The position numbers were made by a program, and so were the translations under genes. A stretch of 64,000 bases of DNA, from positions 3,906,001 through 3,970,000 of the forward strand of contig NZ_CP010976.1 in the NCBI RefSeq assembly GCF_000949425.1. Direction: 5' to 3'. Under the pieces are notes generated by a model. That model did not search any database and had not been told where the DNA came from. It was given only the letters and a program-made list of their open reading frames with translations. This DNA comes from Paenibacillus sp. IHBB 10380. GTDB lineage: Bacteria; Bacillota; Bacilli; Paenibacillales; Paenibacillaceae. How positions within the stretch are numbered: the stretch's first letter is position 1; each line of letters starts with the position of its first letter. Below are positions 53,355 through 63,210 of the stretch, piece by piece.

Positions 53355-54728
53355 CTATATACAATTGGCCATAATATCAGACCATTCCATCTTCAAGCGA
53401 ATAATATCCTCTTCAACCAATTCACTTCCCATTTGCACTTCAATAATCTCCAAATCCCCAATTGCTTTTACACTGTGGCGACTGCTTTCTGGAATTACAA
53501 GAACATCTCCCTGCTTAATTCTCCTATGCCTTTCATTAAGTACAAACTCTCCCTCACCCGAAATGATGGTCCACACTTCCCTTCGTTTCAGATGAACTTG
53601 ATAACTCAGGTTGTGGCCTGCATTAATACAGATCCGTTTCGTAAGAACTTCTACAGATTCTGTATTCTTAGAATAGTCGAGTACTTGGTAGTAACCCCAC
53701 CTACGTTCTTCGTACATAGGTCGATTGTTCATTCCCTTTAATATTTCTTTGATTCTCGGACTCGCTTCTTTATCACTAACTAGAATGCCGTCAGGACTCG
53801 TTGCCACAATAATGTTGGATAAGCCTAGAATGGTTACAGGGATATTAAGCTCATTGATCAGATGAGTATTCAATGAATCCTCTGACACGACACCTTTTCC
53901 AAGAATAGGAGAACTCATCTCATCAGTAAGCGTATTCCATGTCCCCAAGTCCTTCCAGCTTCCCTCATACGGCGTTACTACTAAGTGCTTGGTTTTCTCG
54001 ACAACTTGATAATCAAAGCTGATTTTAGTCAGTTTACTGTACTGTTTAAGCATTTCCTCATACTGGATCGGCAGATTCATTGAGATCAAGAGGTTGATAA
54101 GATAATCTAATTTAAATGCAAAAACCCCACAGTTCCAAAGCGCAGCTTGCTTCATCATCACTGCCGCTTCTTCTTCGTGGGGCTTCTCATGAAATTGTTT
54201 AACTTTTGAATAATCTACCAAGCATTCGTCCTCTTTGTAAGATTCAGGGATAATGTAACCATATTTCTCGGAAGGATACGTTGGTCTCACCCCGATAAGT
54301 GCTATATCCGCTTGAGATCGATCTAGGATGGAATCAAGTTCTTTGACTTTAGTGAAGAAGTCAACTTCGACGTAAGGATCAACAGGTAGAACGACAACCG
54401 TTTCCTTAAGACCGATACCCTTTATAGAATAAAGATACGTTGCTGCGAGAGCAATTGCAGGAAATGTATCTCTTCTCTCTGGTTCTACAACAAGTCTTGC
54501 TCCATATCCCAACTGGTTTTGCAATATTTCTACTTGTGCCTTACTTGTAGTGATGTGTGTTTGTTGTTCCAATCCTGCGTGTTGAATCTGTCGCCATACT
54601 CTCTGTACCATCGATTCTCTAAGTCCACTTGGATCATCCAGCACTTTCAGAAATTGCTTAGAACGCGAATCGTTCGATAAAGGCCACAGCCGCTTTCCAG
54701 ATCCACCTGACAATAAGACCAGTTGCAT
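53355..54728 (-). CDS. manC: Mannose-1-phosphate guanylyltransferase / phosphomannose isomerase-like
   Basis: 457 residues. The N-terminal nucleotidyltransferase (about 1-270) has LLSGGSGKRLWPLSNDSRSKQFLKV and signature FHEKP. The C-terminal cupin (about 345-450) has GHNLSYQVHLKRREVWTIISGEG and GDVLVIPESSRHSV, the type II phosphomannose isomerase domain. Makes GDP-mannose. 42 bp after rfbB. Confidence 0.93.
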   Translation of the reverse strand: MQLVLLSGGSGKRLWPLSNDSRSKQFLKVLDDPSGLRESMVQRVWRQIQHAGLEQQTHITTSKAQVEILQNQLGYGARLVVEPERRDTFPAIALAATYLYSIKGIGLKETVVVLPVDPYVEVDFFTKVKELDSILDRSQADIALIGVRPTYPSEKYGYIIPESYKEDECLVDYSKVKQFHEKPHEEEAAVMMKQAALWNCGVFAFKLDYLINLLISMNLPIQYEEMLKQYSKLTKISFDYQVVEKTKHLVVTPYEGSWKDLGTWNTLTDEMSSPILGKGVVSEDSLNTHLINELNIPVTILGLSNIIVATSPDGILVSDKEASPRIKEILKGMNNRPMYEERRWGYYQVLDYSKNTESVEVLTKRICINAGHNLSYQVHLKRREVWTIISGEGEFVLNERHRRIKQGDVLVIPESSRHSVKAIGDLEIIEVQMGSELVEEDIIRLKMEWSDIMANCI

Positions 54729-54770
54729 GGAATCCCCACCTCCTAAGTTAGAACATATATATCTAATGCG

Positions 54771-55790
54771 TTAGAACAAAAGACGATCCTCGTACTGTTG
54801 TTTGTAATAGTTCTTGTACTCACCAGTTTTGATTCTTTGCCACCATTCCCTGTTATCCAGATACCATCTAATCGTTTCCTGAATCCCAATGCCAAAAGTA
54901 TAGTGGGGTTTCCATTGCAACTCTTCCATTATTTTTGATGGATCAATGGCATAACGTTGATCATGACCTTTACGATCCTCCACATACCTAATTGAGTCCA
55001 TCGGTTCGCCTAATAAAGTTAGTATCTCTCGTACAATATCTATGTTACTCCATTCATTATGACCGCCAATATTATACACTTCTCCAGGACGCCCAGCTTG
55101 AATAACTAAATCAATAGCTGCTGCGTGATCCTCAACATGAAGCCAATCACGAATATTCAATCCATTTCCGTATATAGGTAATTCTTTATTCTCTAATGCA
55201 TTCGTAATCATCAAAGGAATAAGCTTCTCTGGGAAATGAAAAGGACCATAATTGTTGGAGCACCTCGTGATATTCGTATGTAGCCCATATGTCTCATGGT
55301 AGGCTCTTACTAATAAATCTGCCCCCGCCTTGCTAGCTGAGTATGGACTATTGGGTGCAAGTGGCGTCTCCTCCGTGAAGTATCCTGTCTCTCCAAGCGA
55401 ACCATACACTTCATCCGTCGAGATCTGAATATACCTAGTCACTTGTAATGCCTTGGCTGCCTCCAACAACGTCTGAGTTCCCATTATATTCGTCTGTACA
55501 AAGATATCCGGTTCAGAAATACTCCGATCCACATGAGATTCAGCCGCAAAGTTAACAATAATATTAATATTGTGTTTCTTAATAACAGCATGTACCTGTG
55601 ATTTGTCGCAAATATCTCCTTTGGTGAAATGATACTTCGGATTATGCTCTACTGAAATGAGATTCTCAAGATTACCCGCATATGTTAATTTGTCAAAGTT
55701 AACAATTGAAATACTAGGGTACTTGTTCAACATATATCGTATGAAATTACTTCCGATAAATCCGGCTCCACCTGTAACCAATAGCTGCAT
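54771..55790 (-). CDS. rfbB: dTDP-glucose 4,6-dehydratase
   Basis: 339 residues of the extended SDR family. GGAGFIGSNFIRYML binds NAD; the active-site triad is ISTDEVYG (Thr-Asp-Glu) and YSASKAGAD (Tyr-xxx-Lys). Makes dTDP-4-keto-6-deoxyglucose. The start at 55790 has GGGAGGAG upstream inside the rfbC end. Second last step-pair of the dTDP-rhamnose route together with rfbA and rfbC. Confidence 0.95.
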   Translation of the reverse strand: MQLLVTGGAGFIGSNFIRYMLNKYPSISIVNFDKLTYAGNLENLISVEHNPKYHFTKGDICDKSQVHAVIKKHNINIIVNFAAESHVDRSISEPDIFVQTNIMGTQTLLEAAKALQVTRYIQISTDEVYGSLGETGYFTEETPLAPNSPYSASKAGADLLVRAYHETYGLHTNITRCSNNYGPFHFPEKLIPLMITNALENKELPIYGNGLNIRDWLHVEDHAAAIDLVIQAGRPGEVYNIGGHNEWSNIDIVREILTLLGEPMDSIRYVEDRKGHDQRYAIDPSKIMEELQWKPHYTFGIGIQETIRWYLDNREWWQRIKTGEYKNYYKQQYEDRLLF

Positions 55791-55791
55791 T

Positions 55792-56361
55792 CTATCCATC
55801 TCTCCTCCCAAAGTTATTCTCGGCCTGACTTAATCTAGGATGAATCTTATCTTTATCCGATAAAACGATATGGCTGCTATGCCAATCAATTTCAAGCTCA
55901 GGATCAGACCACAGAATACCCCGGTCATGCGCTGCAGAATACAGTTCATCCACCTTATATAACACTTGCGTATTTGGCGTTAACGTACAGAATCCATGAG
56001 CAAATCCTTTGGGAATCAGAAATTGCCTTTTGTTACTTTCACTTAAGATAACTCCAGCCCATTGCCCATATGTAGGTGAATACTTCCGAATATCTACAGC
56101 TACATCATATATAGCTCCCGTAATAACTCTCACAAGTTTCGTTTGTCCCTTTGGCTCCAACTGATAGTGTAATCCTCTCAGCGTACCCGCCTCTGCAGAA
56201 TAGGAGTGGTTATCTTGGATAAATTCCTGATGAATTCCCACCTCTTCAAATGCGGCTTTATTGTAGCTCTCCAAAAAGAAACCACGATGATCCCCATGCA
56301 CGGTCGGCTCTATCAACAGGGTACCCTGTAATTTCAATTCTGTAACCTTCAAATACTCCAC
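55792..56361 (-). CDS. rfbC: dTDP-4-dehydrorhamnose 3,5-epimerase
   Basis: 189-residue cupin-type epimerase. Motifs: GDHRGFFLESYNKAAFEE, FIQDNHSYSAEAGTLRGLHYQ (catalytic His), DVAVDIRKYSPTYGQW, and FLIPKGFAHGFCTL. It acts between RfbB and RfbD. It overlaps almost base to base with rfbB. Confidence 0.95.
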   Translation of the reverse strand: MEYLKVTELKLQGTLLIEPTVHGDHRGFFLESYNKAAFEEVGIHQEFIQDNHSYSAEAGTLRGLHYQLEPKGQTKLVRVITGAIYDVAVDIRKYSPTYGQWAGVILSESNKRQFLIPKGFAHGFCTLTPNTQVLYKVDELYSAAHDRGILWSDPELEIDWHSSHIVLSDKDKIHPRLSQAENNFGRRDG

Positions 56362-56395
56362 TCCTTATAGTAGGAAGATTAGATTCATGTGATGT

Positions 56396-57148
56396 TTAGC
56401 CTAAGACAGCAACCCTTTTACCAAAATTCATATCAAACTCCTGATTACGTACCAGCTCATTGGAAAAAGCTAATGAATCGTGAGTACCGGCATCTGTCCA
56501 CCATCCAGATAAAATATCATAAGTTAACAGTCCTTGATCAATATAGGCATTATTAACATCTGTTATCTCCAATTCCCCTCTTCCTGATGGCTTCAAGTTT
56601 CTGATAATATTGAATACTTCAGGATCGTACATATATATACCTGTGACAGCGTATGAACTCTTCGGCACCTTCGGTTTTTCTTCAATGGATTTGATAATTG
56701 TATCATCCAATTCAGCCACTCCGTAACGTTCTGGATCGACTACCTCTTGAAGCAGTATCTTCGCTCCCATACTCTGTCTTCTGAAATTATTAACATAATC
56801 GGATAACGAATCAGAGAAAATATTATCTCCCAAAATAACCGTCATGGACTGCCCTTGTACGAAATCTTCTGCTAATCCTAAAGCCTGTGCAATTCCACCT
56901 GCCTGATCCTGAACTTTGTAAGTGAAATTCACACCAAACTCATATCCACTCCCTAACAAATTAACGACATCTCCCATATGGTCACGTCCCGTGACAATGA
57001 GGATATCGTTAATATCAGCATCTCTGAGTTTGTGGATGGAATGATATATCATCGGATACTTTCCTACAGGAAGTAAATGCTTGTTTGTTACCTTTGTTAA
57101 AGGATAAAGCCTCGAACCTGTACCCCCTGCTAAGATGATTCCTTTCAT
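56396..57148 (-). CDS. rfbA: Glucose-1-phosphate thymidylyltransferase
   Basis: 250 residues, the short RfbA form. MKGIILAGGTGSRLYPLT and the nucleotide/sugar sites LGDNIFSD, EEKPKVPKSS, TDAGTHDSL. Makes dTDP-glucose. Start at 57148 after GAGGAGTGGAG; an extra 17 codons upstream are not conserved. First of rfbACB. Confidence 0.95.
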   Translation of the reverse strand: MKGIILAGGTGSRLYPLTKVTNKHLLPVGKYPMIYHSIHKLRDADINDILIVTGRDHMGDVVNLLGSGYEFGVNFTYKVQDQAGGIAQALGLAEDFVQGQSMTVILGDNIFSDSLSDYVNNFRRQSMGAKILLQEVVDPERYGVAELDDTIIKSIEEKPKVPKSSYAVTGIYMYDPEVFNIIRNLKPSGRGELEITDVNNAYIDQGLLTYDILSGWWTDAGTHDSLAFSNELVRNQEFDMNFGKRVAVLG

Positions 57149-57212
57149 GAATCTCCACTCCTCTATTTGATTAAGTTTAAATAAAAACCAGACCTTCAAA
57201 AAGGCACTTTCT

Positions 57213-58661
57213 TCAACCTATAAATTTGTGCTTCATTTTATTTAATATAAACATGGTGACTTTCTCTCGGAATATACACAGGACAAACAAATATACAGCA
57301 ACCCCAATCACGACACCAACGCCAAACGAAAGGAACAAATTATCCATTGTATTCCGAATTAAGATAACAACTCCACCCATAAGTATTGCTGCAAATAAGT
57401 AACTCATGGAGGATTTATTAATAAATTTTATCTCTTTATACTTCAATTTCTTTTTCGCTATAAAATACCTAATACTCACAGCACTAATCTCAGAAATGAC
57501 TTGTACGATGCCAGCCCCAATGACACCAATGATAGGAATTAATATTAAGTTCAGTACCAGACTTAGTAAGCTAGTTATTATTGCGCAATACAACCCAATT
57601 TTCTCTTTCCCTGAAGCTACAAGCACTTGGTATTGGAGATAACCGGATAATGGAGAAAGTATGATTGTCATCGCCATTACCTGCAACAGCGTTCCAGCCT
57701 CTAAAAACTCAATGCCCCCTAATATATACATGATGTTTGATGCTAAACAAACGCAACCTACAGTTATAGGTATGGTTATCCATAAAATATAATTAGGTAT
57801 TTCCGATAAAAGGAACCTAAATTTTTCTTCGTCATTCTCTTTATAATACGAAGCCCTTGGCAAGGTGACATTAGAAATTGCCGTGGAAACAGCGATTGCC
57901 ATATTAACAAGCGTCTTACTTCTATTCATAAATGCTACTGCTTTAGTATCAATAAAAAAACCAAGCAACACTTGATCCAAATTCGTATAAATACTAACAA
58001 TAAAAGTGTGGAAGAAGAATACACTAAGCCTCTTAAAGTGTCTGAATGGATTGATGCCCGTGAATCTCAACCTAACATGTTTTCTACTATAAATGTAATT
58101 TAATATGCCACTTAAACTTGTAGCTATAACACTGATCAACCCATATATGACGTAGTGATCTGCCTGCTTCACAAACAGAAATATACATATTAAAGATATT
58201 GATTTAAAAATTGTACTTCTAATGATAATATAGCGATACTCTTCTATCCCCTGAAAATACCAGTCAATTGCAAACATGTTTAATATAATACTTAATGACA
58301 TGATGAGATACAGTGGTAATTCGGTATAAAATTGTTCTATATTAAATACGGCAATAAAGTAAATAACTACTACTATTAATGACAGCATTACATTAATAAC
58401 TACAATCTCCGAGAATATATGTTCAAGTTTTTTTTTATCGTCTCTGGATTTTGCTACTTCACGGACACCATATGTTGCTGTACCATATGTAGCGAACAGA
58501 ATAAACCAACTAACAATGGTTGCTGCTAAATTGACTTCCCCCAAATTTGAGGCACCCAGAATTCTTGAAACATATGGTGCTGTTATCAATGGAAAGAGTA
58601 AGTTTAGACCTGTATATAAAAAATTGTAGATTGCGTTCTTGATTAAAGACTTTTGTTTCAT
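57213..58661 (-). CDS. Oligosaccharide flippase (Wzx-like)
   Basis: 482 residues with 12-14 membrane helices, MOP/PST superfamily (starts KNAIYNFLYTGLNLLFPLITAPYVSRILG). Moves the lipid-linked repeat unit to the outer leaflet. It lies beside the polymerase and glycosyltransferase genes. Ribosome site AAGGAGGGGG. Confidence 0.9.
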   Translation of the reverse strand: MKQKSLIKNAIYNFLYTGLNLLFPLITAPYVSRILGASNLGEVNLAATIVSWFILFATYGTATYGVREVAKSRDDKKKLEHIFSEIVVINVMLSLIVVVIYFIAVFNIEQFYTELPLYLIMSLSIILNMFAIDWYFQGIEEYRYIIIRSTIFKSISLICIFLFVKQADHYVIYGLISVIATSLSGILNYIYSRKHVRLRFTGINPFRHFKRLSVFFFHTFIVSIYTNLDQVLLGFFIDTKAVAFMNRSKTLVNMAIAVSTAISNVTLPRASYYKENDEEKFRFLLSEIPNYILWITIPITVGCVCLASNIMYILGGIEFLEAGTLLQVMAMTIILSPLSGYLQYQVLVASGKEKIGLYCAIITSLLSLVLNLILIPIIGVIGAGIVQVISEISAVSIRYFIAKKKLKYKEIKFINKSSMSYLFAAILMGGVVILIRNTMDNLFLSFGVGVVIGVAVYLFVLCIFREKVTMFILNKMKHKFIG

Positions 58662-58684
58662 TGATTATGTCCCACCCCCTCCTT

Positions 58685-59887
58685 TCACGAGTACAATTCG
58701 CAGACTTTCGATACACATGTTCTAATATCGAATTCACTAGCTCTTAATTTCTCCTTTTCAATCATGTCCTGCACATTAATTCTATTAAATTGTACATCCA
58801 TAATATGTTGATATAATTGTTCAACATCTCCAGGATTATATTTCAATCCTGATTGACCATGATCAACAATCTCATCGAGTCCGCCAACGGCAGTAACAAT
58901 CAAGGGATTTCCAAAATGCATAGCTTCAATAGCAACTCTTCCAAAGGCTTCATTTCTGGAGCACACTACTTCAACATCAGAAGCCTCTCTTAGTGTCATT
59001 AAATCATTTGTATAATCTATGAACTGCACCATATCCTGAACACCATATTCCACTACTTTCTGAAGAAGTTGACCATAATATTTCTTTTTTGTTTGACCTA
59101 TAATCAAAATTCGATAATTCCCCTTTGTGTCTTGTTTCAATCTTTTCGCCAATTCGATTAAATCTTCTTGGCCTTTAATTTTGTACACCGTACCAACACA
59201 TGTAATTGTAAACGGTTTGGATACAGTAGCTTCTATTCGATTCTTCGTTGAATCTGCTGTAACTGCATTGAGGGGAATACCGTTATAGACAGTTATTAAT
59301 TTGGTTAAGTCGTGATGTATGCCGTGGTAATTCAATACATTTTGAAAATCCGTTCTTAACTCATTTGAAACAAAGACTACTTTCTCACTACTACCAATGA
59401 TGGTCGAAGAATACTCTGATAGAAGCTCTTTCTTGATTTCAAACATTTCTTTAACATCTTCACGAACGTGCCATATATGTTTAACACCAGACAATTTAGC
59501 AAGATCAGCGCCGAACTTAACTACACTTGTATTGGAATGGATCACATGAATACCTTCTTGTTCCACTGTCCTTTTCATCCTTTGGAGTTGATCTTTTCGA
59601 ATAAGGGCGAAAAATTTCTTTTTTAACCAATGGATATCTTGCCTAATGTTATCGTAATAATAAAAAGCCTGATAATACGGAATCCCCCGCTTATCAAGCT
59701 CTTTTTTTAATGTATCTGAATAAATCAGATCATTCTTCATTTTCATTATAATACTTGAAATATTGAGTGTTTTGGGTATCAACACATAGGGTTTAATGTC
59801 AGAAGGCAAACAAGCCAGCAAGTTAATTAAAGAATGCGTTGCTCCGCCTTTGATATTCTCATGGGCTATATACAGAACTTTTTTCAT
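58685..59887 (-). CDS. GT4-family glycosyltransferase
   Basis: 400 residues, GT-B fold. N-terminal GGATHSLINLLACLP and C-terminal donor-binding NEAFGRVAIEAMHFGNPLIVTAVGG (E-x7-E). Adds one sugar of the repeat; specificity unknown. Its start overlaps the polymerase gene by 29 bp. Confidence 0.9.
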   Translation of the reverse strand: MKKVLYIAHENIKGGATHSLINLLACLPSDIKPYVLIPKTLNISSIIMKMKNDLIYSDTLKKELDKRGIPYYQAFYYYDNIRQDIHWLKKKFFALIRKDQLQRMKRTVEQEGIHVIHSNTSVVKFGADLAKLSGVKHIWHVREDVKEMFEIKKELLSEYSSTIIGSSEKVVFVSNELRTDFQNVLNYHGIHHDLTKLITVYNGIPLNAVTADSTKNRIEATVSKPFTITCVGTVYKIKGQEDLIELAKRLKQDTKGNYRILIIGQTKKKYYGQLLQKVVEYGVQDMVQFIDYTNDLMTLREASDVEVVCSRNEAFGRVAIEAMHFGNPLIVTAVGGLDEIVDHGQSGLKYNPGDVEQLYQHIMDVQFNRINVQDMIEKEKLRASEFDIRTCVSKVCELYS

Positions 59888-61190
59888 GGTTAAGACCTCT
59901 AATTTGTTTTATGGATGATACTAAATGATTGTTACTAACTTCGTTTTCGATCCCCCTTTTCTTGGTGTTTAAGTAGAATATAAGATAAATCAACAATAAC
60001 GATACAAATATATAGTGATCTCTAAAAGGTTGAGTAGCATAGGAGGATATTAACAAAGTACTAAATATAACAATATAAATGACAATCTTTTTGTTAACAC
60101 TTGTTATATTTGAAAATAATTTTAATACAAGTACAGAATACAAATTAATTACTGAAATTAAAAGCACAATACCACCCTGAATAAGAACTAAAGAAGAACT
60201 ATTTATTCCTAAATGAACATGAATATTCTTATCTGGAATGGTAACATTGCCCAATCCAATTCCTAAATCGTTAGCATTATATTTATGAAAAGCCATGTAA
60301 TTTAGATACGCACGTTCATTGTTCGCATTCGGAACAGTAGAATCACCTGATAAAAAATCTCCAACAAGATCATTAATCTTATTTGCTTCTTCAGAATAAT
60401 TAGTGAAGCTATAAATCAGGATACAACTAACATAAGCTAGAAATACAATAGGAAGTAATTTGACTATAGATTTTGAAGATATTTTGTGATTTATAAAGTA
60501 AAAAACAAAATAAGCGATTAGAAAAGGAAGAAAGGTAATACTAAACATTTTATTATCGTTCAAAATAGAGAGTACCAAAATCACAATAAACTCAACAATT
60601 AGCAATGCTAATCTCCATTTAGACTTTGATTCAAGAAAAAAATACAAATTGAATAGTAAGGTAGCGATCCAGATGTAGTTTAGAACACTCACACCATTCA
60701 TTCCAATTAACCCTGCCATATGATCAAAGATAAAAGAATTATAAACAATAAATTTCCCCATCATAAAGGTTTCAGTTCGATATTGAATATATACAATAAT
60801 AGCGTTTAATACAAAGTAACAATTTAAAAAAAGAGTCAAATTTTTGGCTAATAACTCTAGTACATTCACAGTATACGTCTTTCTAAGATAGATAAAATAC
60901 AATATTAACGTACCTGGCATAAAAAGCATTAGTATATTGCTAATGACATTGCTATTGAAGCCAAACTTTTGAATATTTATTGCAAGAACAGTCATAACAA
61001 AAAATAATGATAAATAGACTATAAAGTCAAACTTAATCTTCTGCTTTAATAACTGAACTGCAATATAACACAATAAAAAAACATCAAGTATATACCATTC
61101 AGGGTATAACACCTTTATGTATCGCAGAAAAAAAGTGTTGATAATAACTATTAGAAGAACTGCCCTATCGAGCTTTTTCATAGTTTCCAC
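59859..61190 (-). CDS. Wzy-like polysaccharide polymerase
   Basis: 443 residues, about 10-12 membrane helices with a polar loop in the C-half (SGDSTVPNANNERAYLNYM ... LGIGLGNVTIPDKN). Typical of O-antigen ligase/polymerase proteins. Sequence conservation in this class is low, so the role is assigned from topology and place in the locus. Start overlaps the GT2 gene. Confidence 0.78.
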   Translation of the reverse strand: METMKKLDRAVLLIVIINTFFLRYIKVLYPEWYILDVFLLCYIAVQLLKQKIKFDFIVYLSLFFVMTVLAINIQKFGFNSNVISNILMLFMPGTLILYFIYLRKTYTVNVLELLAKNLTLFLNCYFVLNAIIVYIQYRTETFMMGKFIVYNSFIFDHMAGLIGMNGVSVLNYIWIATLLFNLYFFLESKSKWRLALLIVEFIVILVLSILNDNKMFSITFLPFLIAYFVFYFINHKISSKSIVKLLPIVFLAYVSCILIYSFTNYSEEANKINDLVGDFLSGDSTVPNANNERAYLNYMAFHKYNANDLGIGLGNVTIPDKNIHVHLGINSSSLVLIQGGIVLLISVINLYSVLVLKLFSNITSVNKKIVIYIVIFSTLLISSYATQPFRDHYIFVSLLLIYLIFYLNTKKRGIENEVSNNHLVSSIKQIRGLNHEKSSVYSP

Positions 61191-62010
61191 GGTAATTAAC
61201 CCTCTTCAATTCATTTTGAATTCTAAGACCCACTCTCTTCGCATCATTGTTAAACAACATGAAATATTTTAGTTTCAAACGACTCCACAAATATTTTTTC
61301 CTTAACTTCTTCTTATTCTTATTCACTAATTGGATTTTATCCTCTTTAAATGATGTACTCCCATAATGATAGATAAATGTGTCATCCGCTAAAATATTTA
61401 TATATCCTTTTTTAATAACTCGGTAGGAAAAATCAACTTCTTCTCCGTAACCCATCCCGAAAGTCTGTTCATCTAGATATCCAATCAGATGGATAACTGT
61501 GCGTTTGATATACAATCCATGACCTACTCCTGTAGGAATCACAGGATAGTGTTTATTGGAGATATATTCAACTAGATTTGAGAACTGCTGTATTGTATAT
61601 CCTTGGGGTAATTCATTGTCCTTGTTAAATGACGGAACAGAAGCAATGGTTCCATTATTTGTAAGTGTTGTCACAGTGCCTATACGAGGGTTGGAACAAG
61701 CAGCTGCATGTAACTTATCAATCCAATTGTCTGTTACTACGGTATCGGAATTCAGTAATATAACATCATTATCTGCATACTTCATACCTCTATTTGCTGT
61801 TTTAACAAAACCTAAATTCTTTTCATTTTCAAGTAATATAATTCTTCCATCATCTAATTCACTTAAATATTCATTAATTTCTTTCTCGGGAGAATGATCA
61901 TTTATGAGAATAAATCGATGTTCTACCTTGTTTGGGCAGGTTAGCAACGATTGAATGCATTCTTTTGTTTCTTCAATCCCCTTATATATAGGAACTATTA
62001 CATCGATCAT
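61165..62010 (-). CDS. GT2-family glycosyltransferase
   Basis: 281 residues, GT-A fold. MIDVIVPIYKGIEETKECIQSL, then VILLNSDTVVTDNWIDKLHAA (metal-binding region) and YGEEVDFSYRVIKKGYI. Resembles rhamnosyl- or N-acetylglucosaminyl-type enzymes. Acts on the cytoplasmic side on lipid-linked intermediates. Confidence 0.9.
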   Translation of the reverse strand: MIDVIVPIYKGIEETKECIQSLLTCPNKVEHRFILINDHSPEKEINEYLSELDDGRIILLENEKNLGFVKTANRGMKYADNDVILLNSDTVVTDNWIDKLHAAACSNPRIGTVTTLTNNGTIASVPSFNKDNELPQGYTIQQFSNLVEYISNKHYPVIPTGVGHGLYIKRTVIHLIGYLDEQTFGMGYGEEVDFSYRVIKKGYINILADDTFIYHYGSTSFKEDKIQLVNKNKKKLRKKYLWSRLKLKYFMLFNNDAKRVGLRIQNELKRVNYRGNYEKAR

Positions 62011-62025
62011 AATACACTTCCTGTT

Positions 62026-63192
62026 CTACCAAATTGAGTTAGTGGATAACTCTATCTCCACATTTCTCTCTACTTGATTGAGATAATTTGTCGATTTAGA
62101 AGTCATTAACTCCCTGTAAGATCTTGCAACTGCATCCCATTGATAGGTACTATACAACCGCTCTTTCATTCCTCGGCTCTGATCTTCCATGTTGATAACT
62201 TCTCTAAATTGTTCAGCTAGTCTTTCCTTCGTAAACAGTAGTCCATATCCACCTAGGACTTCTTTGCTAAATGGACCATCAATGGCCATAACTTTCTTGC
62301 AAGATCCCATTGCCTCTAATAAAGCAGGGTTCGTTCCACCAACTGAATTTCCATGGAGATAACACTCGGCATTCTCTCTCAATACCGCAAGTTCTTCTTG
62401 ATCGTAATTAGCAGGTAAAATACGAACACCTTTTTTTTGATCAAGGGCCATTAACATTTCGGAATACGGAGTTACATCTCTATACCCTACTAATACAAAT
62501 TGATATCCTTCTTCGTATAACCTAGATTTAATAAATCCTTCTATGATCTTCAGAGGGAGGTTGTCGAGTTCAAATCTGGTAATTTGAATAAAATACTTTT
62601 GTCCATTTAGTTCGTATTTTTTCAAAATATCTAGTTTCTTTTCTTCATCTATTTGCGAAATCATTGGTGCTCCATATGGAATAAATTGCGTATTTCTGAG
62701 AAATATAGATTTATAGTAATTTTGAATGGACACGGAATCTGAAATTAATTTTTTGCAAAACAAACATATGAGTAAAGAAGAGAAAAAATAATATAGTTTG
62801 AACGGCCATGACCATTTCATTCTTCTCCATTCTAATCCGTCTGTATTTACAGCCATCGGAATTCTAGCCAACCTAGTAAGGAGAATCCCAGGTAAATTAG
62901 CATTATTAAACCAAAACACGAAATCGTATTCTTTTCGATGTTTAAACAAGTATTTTCCTGTATTTATTGATGAAACGAAGGTGTCCAGCTTTCTTGATGG
63001 ACTTCCTTTTACATTAATAATTTTCCTATCATCAATTGAATCATTGTTACCCTCAGATTCAGATCGTCCAAACACATGACAGTCGACACCTTCTTGAACT
63101 AATCTTAAGGTAATCTCATCGACAGCCGTCTCAAATCCACCATAAGCAGCAGGTATTCCTCTTGTACCGCAAAAAGCAACTGTAGCTTTCAT
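62026..63192 (-). CDS. GT4 glycosyltransferase with DUF1972 N-domain
   Basis: 388 residues. N-terminal AFCGTRGIPAAYGGFETAVDE is the DUF1972 signature of rhamnosyltransferases such as Cps2T. The C-terminal GT4 half has GNSVGGTNPALLEAMGSCKKVMAI. Likely rhamnosyltransferase (family inference), which would fit the rfbACB genes. Start M at 63192 preceded by GGGGTG. Confidence 0.88.
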   Translation of the reverse strand: MKATVAFCGTRGIPAAYGGFETAVDEITLRLVQEGVDCHVFGRSESEGNNDSIDDRKIINVKGSPSRKLDTFVSSINTGKYLFKHRKEYDFVFWFNNANLPGILLTRLARIPMAVNTDGLEWRRMKWSWPFKLYYFFSSLLICLFCKKLISDSVSIQNYYKSIFLRNTQFIPYGAPMISQIDEEKKLDILKKYELNGQKYFIQITRFELDNLPLKIIEGFIKSRLYEEGYQFVLVGYRDVTPYSEMLMALDQKKGVRILPANYDQEELAVLRENAECYLHGNSVGGTNPALLEAMGSCKKVMAIDGPFSKEVLGGYGLLFTKERLAEQFREVINMEDQSRGMKERLYSTYQWDAVARSYRELMTSKSTNYLNQVERNVEIELSTNSIW

Positions 63193-63210
63193 ATGCACAC
63201 CCCGTTCGAC